A stretch of DNA of 6,292 bases from Altererythrobacter sp. Its GTDB lineage: Bacteria; Pseudomonadota; Alphaproteobacteria; Sphingomonadales; Sphingomonadaceae. Numbering within the stretch: the first letter of the stretch is position 1; each line of letters opens with the position of its first letter. A program made the position numbers and the translations under genes. A model generated the notes under the pieces. That model had not been told where the DNA came from. It did no database searches and saw nothing but the letters and a program-made list of their open reading frames with translations. Below, in pieces: positions 1 to 5,237 of this stretch. The stretch is taken from contig WTKI01000161.1 of NCBI GenBank assembly GCA_011524425.1, forward strand, positions 2,982-9,273, read 5' to 3'.

Positions 1-725
1 TCGCCATCATAGGCGGTGATGCGGCACGGCGGAATTGCGCCATTGTCCTCAGGAATATCGCGCGGTGCATGCAAGACTGCGCCATAGCCAGCGCGGTAGG
101 CATTACCTGCATCGAGCAGATCATCGACCCATTCCTGAGCCCGCAACGGGTCGGCGTGGGCGTTTGGCAAACGCGCTTCATCTCGAGTATCGAACCACGG
201 AAAAAACCAGCTTTGCTCCACAATCCGGTGCCATAACCAGGTCATGTGCTCGCCATATTCAGCCGGATGAAATTCAGGCAGATAGCGCTCTCCGAAAATG
301 CGCATTTCTTCCTCGTTCCACACCGCATAGCCGCCCATGGCGACAGCGCGGAACGCTGTGGGTTGGCGTTTCAAAGCGGTCATCAGAATGATGGCGCCAG
401 AGTGGAAACCATAGGCAAGCGTCGGTGCGATCCCTAGCGCATCGATAAATTCCAGCAGCCCGTCTGCGAAGTCGTTGATATCCGGCAGCTGTCCGTCAAC
501 TTCCGGAAGCGGGTCGGATTGGCCAAAACCCGGCGTATCAGGAGCTATGCATGTGAAGTGTTCACCCCAGCGCTCCATCAGGGCGATATATTCTTTGGAC
601 GAGCGCGGGCTCTGGTGGATCATAAGCAAGGCTGGGCCGTTGCCACACTTGCGATAGTGCACTTTTCGTATGTCATTTGCGTTCGCGTTGCGAATAGTCA
701 GAACATGACGGGTGATCACAGCCAT
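1..725 (-). CDS. alpha/beta-hydrolase fold protein with His at the nucleophile elbow (partial, C-terminus beyond left edge)
   Basis: An open frame of 241 codons runs leftward from an ATG at 725-723 with no stop before the edge, so the C-terminal part is missing. Fold evidence: LLMIHQSPRSS (residues 33-43) at the strand-3/oxyanion-loop position, PDTPGFGQSD (62-71) typical of the segment before the cap, and YGFHSGA (105-111) at the nucleophile elbow. In the sm-x-Nu-x-sm pattern the central residue is His108, not the usual Ser, Asp or Cys; Ser109 is one place off. A Trp/Phe-rich stretch (about residues 165-180) looks like the lid or cap. The catalytic acid and C-terminal His would lie off the window. 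The Shine-Dalgarno GAGGA (minus strand, 734-730) is only 4 bases from this ATG; the GTG at codon 3 is a possible alternative start. It is divergent from the operon starting at 857 and shares its control region. Likely a hydrolase or lyase acting in the same pathway (inference); the substrate is unknown. The fold is confident, the activity is not. Confidence 0.85.
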   Translation of the reverse strand, partial: MAVITRHVLTIRNANANDIRKVHYRKCGNGPALLMIHQSPRSSKEYIALMERWGEHFTCIAPDTPGFGQSDPLPEVDGQLPDINDFADGLLEFIDALGIAPTLAYGFHSGAIILMTALKRQPTAFRAVAMGGYAVWNEEEMRIFGERYLPEFHPAEYGEHMTWLWHRIVEQSWFFPWFDTRDEARLPNAHADPLRAQEWVDDLLDAGNAYRAGYGAVLHAPRDIPEDNGAIPPCRITAYDG

Positions 726-753
726 TCCATCCTCAAAAAGGCACATAACTCGT

Positions 754-775
754 GGACAATTTGTCCGGACAAATT
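754..775. promoter_or_regulatory. tripartite palindromic operator candidate
   Basis: Positions 758-775 form a perfect 18-bp palindrome, AATTTGTCCGGACAAATT. Its left arm is also the right arm of a second inverted repeat, GGACAA-T-TTGTCC (754-766). The site therefore has three half-sites, GGACAA / TTGTCC / GGACAA, the middle one shared. Location between two divergent genes makes it a likely binding site for a dimeric repressor or activator controlling both. TTGTC...GACAA-type palindromes resemble operators of GntR-family (FadR/FCD) regulators, but no regulator gene lies in the window, so the family is an inference. Confidence 0.7.
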
Positions 776-844
776 TAAAGGGACTCCTAGGCGTGTTTGC
801 GCATTGCGTCAAAGCTCAATCACAAAGCAGCTTGGGAGCAAATT

Positions 845-850
845 GAGGGA
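845..850 (+). promoter_or_regulatory. ribosome-binding site of the amidohydrolase gene
   Basis: GAGGGA lies 6 bases before the ATG at 857. It decides the start: the frame is open further upstream to a TTG at 797, but that has no Shine-Dalgarno sequence in front and would add 20 residues of no recognisable character. Confidence 0.75.
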
Positions 851-856
851 TATTCT

Positions 857-1540
857 ATGACTGATATTGTTGGCACAAAGATGGTCGAAAGCAACAAGAC
901 CGCACGCCAGATGTTCGAAGAGATCATGGCTAACCCGGATCGCAAAAAGTTCGGGTTTGGCGAGAAGCTTGCGATTGTGAATGTCGATCCGCAGCAAGCC
1001 TACACAAGGCTTGATATGTTCAAAACCTCTTATGAGACTGACCCGCGCCAGATCGAGTACATCAATACAATCAGCCGGCTAGCGCGTGAAAAAGGTATGC
1101 CAGTGATCTGGAGCCGGGTTGCCTATAAGGAAGATGGCAGCGATTGCGGCGTATGGGGCACGCGTACGGACACAGAAGACAGCCTGCAGAACATCAAATA
1201 CGGTTCGCCGCGGCATGAATTCGATCCGCGCTGCGAGATTGATCCTGCTGACTTGCAATATACAAAGCGCATGCCGAGCGCTTTTTTTGAAACACAGCTT
1301 GCGAGCTATCTTACTTTTCATAAGGTCGACACAGTCGTTGTAACCGGCGGTTCGACCAGTGGCTGTGTGCGTGCAACTGCGGTTGATTCGCTCAGCTATG
1401 GCTATCGCACCATTGTTCCAATCGAGACCTGTGCTGACAAGCATGAAAGCTTCCACTTTGCGAACCTCACCGATTTGCAGATCAAATATGCAGATGTGGA
1501 GCCTGTCCAAACTGTGATCGACTGGCTTGAGGCGCGCTAA
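857..1540 (+). CDS. N-carbamoylsarcosine-amidase-like cysteine hydrolase (isochorismatase superfamily)
   Basis: A 227-residue cytoplasmic enzyme expected to hydrolyse a C-N bond of a carbamoyl or amide group, releasing ammonia (and CO2 if the substrate is a ureido compound). The superfamily triad is visible: Asp44 in IVNVDPQQAY (40-49), Lys137 in TKRMPSAF (136-143), and nucleophile Cys170 in GGSTSGCVRA (164-173), the last followed by TAVDSLSYGYRT. The spacing Asp-93-Lys-33-Cys equals that of Arthrobacter N-carbamoylsarcosine amidohydrolase as I recall it (Asp51, Lys144, Cys177), which supports the CSHase branch over pyrazinamidase or isochorismatase branches. It is somewhat shorter than that enzyme. 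It is the first gene of the plus-strand operon; its TAA overlaps the next gene's ATG by one base (TAATG). The true substrate may instead be a half-amide made by the downstream PuuE/imidase-like proteins, as with maleamate or ureidoacrylate hydrolases of the same superfamily. The family is certain; the substrate is open. Confidence 0.92.
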   Translation: MTDIVGTKMVESNKTARQMFEEIMANPDRKKFGFGEKLAIVNVDPQQAYTRLDMFKTSYETDPRQIEYINTISRLAREKGMPVIWSRVAYKEDGSDCGVWGTRTDTEDSLQNIKYGSPRHEFDPRCEIDPADLQYTKRMPSAFFETQLASYLTFHKVDTVVVTGGSTSGCVRATAVDSLSYGYRTIVPIETCADKHESFHFANLTDLQIKYADVEPVQTVIDWLEAR

Positions 1541-2418
1541 TGCGGGAAGGTTCTGCTGATCCGGGTCTTTATGACTATCACCCCTATAACGACCGCAAGA
1601 AGATCGTTTGGCCTGAAGGCAAGACCTGTGCGGTATGGGTCGCCCCGAACCTTGAATATTACGAGATCGATCCGCCAGTAAATCCGCAGCGCAAGCCTTG
1701 GCCCAAGCCGCATCCGGATGTGGTCGGCTATTCCTATCGCGATCATTCCAACCGGGTGAGCCATTGGCGCATGGCCGATGTGATGGACCGCCATGGCTTT
1801 CCTGGCAGCGTCAGCCTGTCAGTTGCGTTGTGTGATCACCATCCTGAAGTGGTGGCTGATGGCGCCGCGCGCGGATGGGAGTTCTTCAGCCACGGTATTT
1901 ATAACACGCGCTATTCTTATGGCATGAGCGAAGCGCAGGAACGCGCGATCATTGAAGACTCGCTAGAGACAGTCGAGAAAGCGACCGGACAGCGCATTCG
2001 TGGATGGCTTGCGCCAGCGCTAACGCATACACCGCGCACGCTCGATCTGATCGCGGAATACGGGCTCGATTACACTTGCGATCTGTATCACGATGATCAG
2101 GTCCAGCATGTAAAGACGAAGAGCGGCAAGCTCGCTTCGATCCCCTACAGCCTGGAAGTGAACGACCATTACGGCTTCAACGTCTACGGGATGGCTGGGC
2201 GCGAATATGCCGACAGCCTGATCAAGCAGTTTGAACGGCTCGCTAATGAAGGCGAGAAGTCGGGAACTGTGATGTGCATTCCCTTGCACGCCTATCTGAT
2301 CGGGCAGCCGCATCGCATAGGTCCGTTCGAAGAGGCTTTGCGGTATATCGCCGCTGACCCGCGCTGCTGGAAAGCGCGCGCAGGCGATATCATTGATAGC
2401 TGGAGGGCACAGCAATGA
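1540..2418 (+). CDS. PuuE/imidase-like polysaccharide deacetylase family protein (probable cyclic amide hydrolase), paralogue A
   Basis: A 292-residue NodB-homology protein of the branch that includes PuuE allantoinase and bacterial imidases, which hydrolyse cyclic amides and do not deacetylate polysaccharides. Motifs in order: NLEYYE (37-42) in place of the deacetylase TFDD, YRDHSNRVSHWRM (66-78), FFSHGIYNTR (115-124) with His118 in the SHG motif, GWLAP (155-159), CDLYHDD (180-186), and PLHAYLIGQPHR (248-259) with His250 matching the GLH...GRP segment of PuuE. The set of likely catalytic residues looks intact. Its length matches the roughly 293-residue Pseudomonas putida imidase as I recall it. 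Start: GAGG at 1529-1532 lies 7 bases before the ATG, which overlaps the preceding stop by one base. It has no signal peptide, so it is cytoplasmic. The adjacent CSHase-type amidase would be a natural next step after ring opening (inference). Imide, hydantoin or ureide rings are possible substrates; allantoin itself is not shown. Confidence 0.88.
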   Translation: MREGSADPGLYDYHPYNDRKKIVWPEGKTCAVWVAPNLEYYEIDPPVNPQRKPWPKPHPDVVGYSYRDHSNRVSHWRMADVMDRHGFPGSVSLSVALCDHHPEVVADGAARGWEFFSHGIYNTRYSYGMSEAQERAIIEDSLETVEKATGQRIRGWLAPALTHTPRTLDLIAEYGLDYTCDLYHDDQVQHVKTKSGKLASIPYSLEVNDHYGFNVYGMAGREYADSLIKQFERLANEGEKSGTVMCIPLHAYLIGQPHRIGPFEEALRYIAADPRCWKARAGDIIDSWRAQQ

Positions 2419-3341
2419 GCCTGCCAGAAAGCTACACGCAATATCCCAAGCGCGGCGAGGGTTATGACCATGATTTTTACGATTGGTCTAACATTCACAC
2501 CCGCGCGCCGGTGCGCTGGCCGGATGATAAGTCCGTCGCAGTGTTCATAACAGTGAACCTTGAATATTATCCCATCACGCCTGAGGACGAGCCGTTCCGC
2601 GCGCCGGGACATATGGTCACACCATACCCCGACTATCGCCATTACACTGTGCGCGACTATGGCAATCGCGTGGCGGTATTTCGCATGCTGGACGCCTTTG
2701 CGAAAGCAGGGGTGAGCGCGAGCTTTGCTATCAATGCTGCGGTGGCAGAGCGCTATCCCGAACTGATCCACGCAGTGCAGGCTGGCGGGCATGAAATCAT
2801 CGCCCATTCCACCGATATGAACGGCACCATCGCCTCTTCGATGAGCGAGGCGGATGAGCGTGCGCTGATCGCGGATGCGTTGGCTCGGCTGGAAAAAGCC
2901 ACAGGCGAAAAGCCTGCAGGCTGGCATTCCATCGCCCGTTCACAAAGCTGGCGCACATTAGACTTGCTGAAAGAGCATGGGCTTAGCTGGTGCGCAGATT
3001 GGGTGAATGACGAGCTGCCCTTTCGCTTCACCAACGGCTTGGTCGCGCTGCCTTCCAGCGTCGATTTGTCGGACCGCCAGATTGTGGCCGTGCAACAGCA
3101 TTCCGCCGAAGCGTGGGCGCAGATGATGCGCGACGCCTTCGATTGGCTGGCCGATGAAGCAGAGGCGCAATCCTCTGCGCGGGTCCTGCCGATGCAGCTA
3201 ACGCCTTACATTATGGGCCAGCCTTTCCGCATTGCGGCCTTGGAAGACTTGCTGTCAGAGCTCGCAGCCCGGGAACCTGCTTGGTTTGCGAAGGGTTCTG
3301 ATATTGTGAGTTCTTGGACAGCCCAGCAGAGCGAGACATAA
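2415..3341 (+). CDS. PuuE/imidase-like polysaccharide deacetylase family protein, divergent paralogue B
   Basis: A 308-residue protein of the same family as the preceding gene and clearly its paralogue: shared NLEYY (48-52), VRDYGNRVAVFRM against YRDHSNRVSHWRM, the MSEA.ER.LI.D/E motif, RTLDLL.E.GL, a C.D...D segment, GQPFRI against GQPHRI, and the same D.I.SW.AQQ ending. Key positions differ. SHGIYN becomes AHSTDM (130-135; His131 kept), the late catalytic-type His (250 in paralogue A) is Thr263 in QLTPYIMGQPFR, and GWLAPALTHT becomes GWHSIARSQS. It may act on a different ring, or be a partner subunit of paralogue A. Its ATG overlaps the upstream TGA (ATGA) and has GGAGGG at 2402-2407, 7 bases before the start, so coupled and roughly equal synthesis is likely. 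No signal peptide. The family call is firm; activity is uncertain because of the substitutions. Confidence 0.86.
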   Translation: MSLPESYTQYPKRGEGYDHDFYDWSNIHTRAPVRWPDDKSVAVFITVNLEYYPITPEDEPFRAPGHMVTPYPDYRHYTVRDYGNRVAVFRMLDAFAKAGVSASFAINAAVAERYPELIHAVQAGGHEIIAHSTDMNGTIASSMSEADERALIADALARLEKATGEKPAGWHSIARSQSWRTLDLLKEHGLSWCADWVNDELPFRFTNGLVALPSSVDLSDRQIVAVQQHSAEAWAQMMRDAFDWLADEAEAQSSARVLPMQLTPYIMGQPFRIAALEDLLSELAAREPAWFAKGSDIVSSWTAQQSET

Positions 3342-4759
3342 TGCAAGCGATCAACCCTCGCACCGGCGAAGCAGACTATGAATTTGCAGTCACATCGCGT
3401 GAGGACATAGCGAGCGAAGCTGCTCGGCTGAGAGCAGCGCAACCCGCTTGGGAAGCGCTAGGGCCGGAAGGCCGCGCAGGCGTAATGATGCGCTTTGCCG
3501 ATGCGATAGAGGCGGCTGCGCCTGCGATAGCTGGGGCTCTTGCAGTCGACACTGGCCGCCAAGCTGTGTCTTGGATCGAAATCCAGGCCTGTGTTGGCAA
3601 TATTCGCGGCTGGGCGGCCAAGGCGCCTTCTTTGTTTGCGCAGCTTCCTAGCGAAGTGGAGCCATCCTTCACCCCCGGTGTCGAGATTGTGCCAGCCTAT
3701 AGCGCCTATCCCCTGTTTGGCGCGATCTGCCCGTGGAACTTCCCGGTTATCCTTAGCCATATTGACGCTGTGCCAGCGCTGATGGCGGGCTGTGCCGCGC
3801 TGGTGAAACCGTCGGAGATTACACCGCGTTTTGTCGAACCGATGCGCGAGGTTTTGGCAGCTGTGCCTGAATTGCCGCTGGCTTACATCAGGGGCGGGCC
3901 AGAGGTCGGACAGGCGCTGATCGAGGATGTCGACTATGTCTGCTTCACCGGCTCAACCGCAACGGGGCGTAAAGTGGCAGAGGCCGCCGCGCGCCAGCTG
4001 ATCCCTGCCAATCTGGAACTGGGCGGCAAGGACCCCATGATCATCACTGCCAGCGCTGATCCGGAATGGGCGGCGGGTGTCGCCTTACGCAGCTCCATCG
4101 TTGCAACCGGGCAAGCCTGCCAATCAATCGAGCGGATCTATGTCGCGCGCGACATAGCAGAACCGTTCCTTGCGCATTTGGTCGAAGCAGCAGAAGCGGT
4201 CGCGATTACCTATCCCGATCCTGCGCAAGGCCATTTGGGGCCGTTTATCTTCCCGCCGCAAGGCGCGAAGGTACAAGCGCATATTGATGCTGCGGTGGCG
4301 AGCGGCGCGCGCGTTCTTACAGGCGGCCAAATCGAGCAGCTTGGCGGCGGTACCTATCTGCGCCCGACCATCCTCACCGATGTCACGCCTGATATGCCGG
4401 TGATGCGCGAGGAAACTTTCGGCCCGGTTTTGCCGGTAACGGTTTATGACGATCTTGAGGATGCGGTGCGCCAAGCCAATGATACCGAATACGGGCTTTC
4501 CGCCGCTGTGCTTGCAGGCTCTATGGAAGAAGCGGCCAGCATCGGTGCGCGGCTGGAAGCGGGCGCGATCAGCCTGCAGGATGGCGCGATGACCAGCATG
4601 GTCGGCGATGCCGCGAATGAATCACGCAAAGGTTCAGGGCTAGGTCCAAGCCGGATGGGCGATAGCGGTCTGCTTCGGTTCCTGCGCCGTCAATCGCTGA
4701 TCCAGCAAACCGGCGCGGCGCTGACGATCGATGCCTATGCTGAAGGCGCGAGGGGGTAG
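3341..4759 (+). CDS. NAD(P)-dependent aldehyde dehydrogenase
   Basis: A 472-residue member of the aldehyde dehydrogenase superfamily that would oxidise a pathway aldehyde to the carboxylate. All hallmark residues are present: Asn133 in CPWNFP, Lys156 in LVKPSE (cofactor ribose binding), the Rossmann motif FTGSTATG near residue 200, general base Glu226 in LELGGKDP, nucleophile Cys260 in TGQACQSIERIYV, and Glu358 in REETFGPV. The 34-residue Glu-to-Cys spacing is the family norm. Sequence alone does not separate NAD from NADP use or fix the substrate; the general shape fits succinate-semialdehyde- or betaine-aldehyde-like enzymes. Start: the ATG at 3341 overlaps the preceding TAA by one base and has only a weak purine-rich stretch upstream, so translation probably depends on coupling. 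A TTG 27 bases further up keeps the frame open but sits inside the preceding gene. Ends at TAG, 10 bases before the next start. Confidence 0.95.
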   Translation: MQAINPRTGEADYEFAVTSREDIASEAARLRAAQPAWEALGPEGRAGVMMRFADAIEAAAPAIAGALAVDTGRQAVSWIEIQACVGNIRGWAAKAPSLFAQLPSEVEPSFTPGVEIVPAYSAYPLFGAICPWNFPVILSHIDAVPALMAGCAALVKPSEITPRFVEPMREVLAAVPELPLAYIRGGPEVGQALIEDVDYVCFTGSTATGRKVAEAAARQLIPANLELGGKDPMIITASADPEWAAGVALRSSIVATGQACQSIERIYVARDIAEPFLAHLVEAAEAVAITYPDPAQGHLGPFIFPPQGAKVQAHIDAAVASGARVLTGGQIEQLGGGTYLRPTILTDVTPDMPVMREETFGPVLPVTVYDDLEDAVRQANDTEYGLSAAVLAGSMEEAASIGARLEAGAISLQDGAMTSMVGDAANESRKGSGLGPSRMGDSGLLRFLRRQSLIQQTGAALTIDAYAEGARG

Positions 4760-4761
4760 GG
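4758..4761 (+). promoter_or_regulatory. ribosome-binding site of the Trp-rich protein gene
   Basis: AGGG, part of a G-rich run from 4751 that spans the aldehyde dehydrogenase stop codon, lies 8 bases before the ATG at 4770. It favours that start over the in-frame ATG at 4731, which would lie within the dehydrogenase gene and add a basic, Gly-rich leader unlike the rest of the protein. Confidence 0.5.
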
Positions 4762-4769
4762 CCGGGTCG

Positions 4770-5237
4770 ATGAGCAACCGAGCTACCATGCATTCAATCA
4801 TGCCCGCAATGATGGCGCATGAAGGCTGGTGGGACGGCTGGTATCGTCATTATGACAGTGATGGATCGCTGCTTGACCAGCACAAAGTCAAAACCCATTG
4901 CGAGTTTCCGGACATGGGCGAATGGCACTATATCCAGCACAATTGGCTGAGCTGGGAAGACGGCCGCGAGGCGGTTTACGAATTCGGCGGTAAGCTTGAG
5001 GGCGAGCGAATATTCTGGGGCACAGACCGCTTCTCAGGCTATGGCTGGCAGACAGCGGAAGACACGCTCATGCTGAAGCTCGACCGGCTCGATGAACCGG
5101 GCGCATACTATATTGAAATGATCAATATCGCGCCGGATGGGCAAAGCCGCGCGCGCACTTGGCAATGGTTCAAAGATGGAAAACCCTGGAAGCGCACTTT
5201 GTGCGATGAATGGAAAATCGAAGGAGAGAACCCATGA
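4770..5237 (+). CDS. tryptophan-rich small protein of unknown function, possibly calycin (lipocalin)-like
   Basis: I do not recognise a named family. The 155-residue product has 12 tryptophans and many Tyr/Phe/His. It begins, after a Met-rich leader (residues 1-15), with HEGWWDGWYRHYDSDG (17-32), then alternates short strand-like segments with Gly/Asp turns (EWHYIQHNWLSWEDG, AVYEFGGKLEGERIFW) and ends in TWQWFKDGKPWKRT...EWKIEG. The W-x-G-x-Y start followed by regular beta-hairpins suggests a small antiparallel beta-barrel such as the calycin or DUF3598-like folds, which bind small hydrophobic or tetrapyrrole ligands; this is inference from pattern only. The leader is not a convincing signal peptide, so a cytoplasmic location is likely. 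A downstream ATG at 4788 is an alternative start. It sits 10 bases after the aldehyde dehydrogenase and overlaps the methyltransferase gene by 4 bases, so it may be a ligand-binding partner or an enzyme of the pathway. That it is a real gene is supported by both junctions. Confidence 0.75.
   Translation: MSNRATMHSIMPAMMAHEGWWDGWYRHYDSDGSLLDQHKVKTHCEFPDMGEWHYIQHNWLSWEDGREAVYEFGGKLEGERIFWGTDRFSGYGWQTAEDTLMLKLDRLDEPGAYYIEMINIAPDGQSRARTWQWFKDGKPWKRTLCDEWKIEGENP

Larger units (their letters stand above)
726..856. promoter_or_regulatory. divergent intergenic control region
   Basis: These 131 bases separate the start of the minus-strand hydrolase (725) from the start of the plus-strand operon (857). 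They must hold both promoters unless transcription enters from outside. The palindromic operator candidate sits in the hydrolase-proximal half, and about 80 bases lie between it and the operon's first ATG. I could not identify convincing -35/-10 pairs on either strand. No open frame with its own ribosome-binding site is visible here. Confidence 0.7.

Noticed and set aside
35..391. Plus-strand open frame near the left edge
   Set aside because: It is antisense to the alpha/beta-hydrolase, which shows family motifs; the plus-strand product is Arg/His-rich and without a domain.
754..790. Sigma70-like promoter using TTGTCC as -35 on either strand
   Set aside because: At 17-18 base spacing the -10 positions match TATAAT in only two or three of six places, so I could not support it.
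797..856. Upstream TTG extension of the amidohydrolase gene
   Set aside because: It has no Shine-Dalgarno sequence, while ATG 857 has GAGGGA at good distance; the added 20 residues lie in the intergenic control region.
1282..1288. Run of seven T inside the amidohydrolase gene, a possible slippage site
   Set aside because: It encodes Phe-Phe within the normal reading frame next to the conserved Lys region; there is no sign of a frame change or a useful alternative product.
2292..2927. Minus-strand open frame of 211 codons
   Set aside because: It runs antisense across the junction of the two PuuE-like genes and its product has no recognisable motif; the plus-strand frames are conserved family members.
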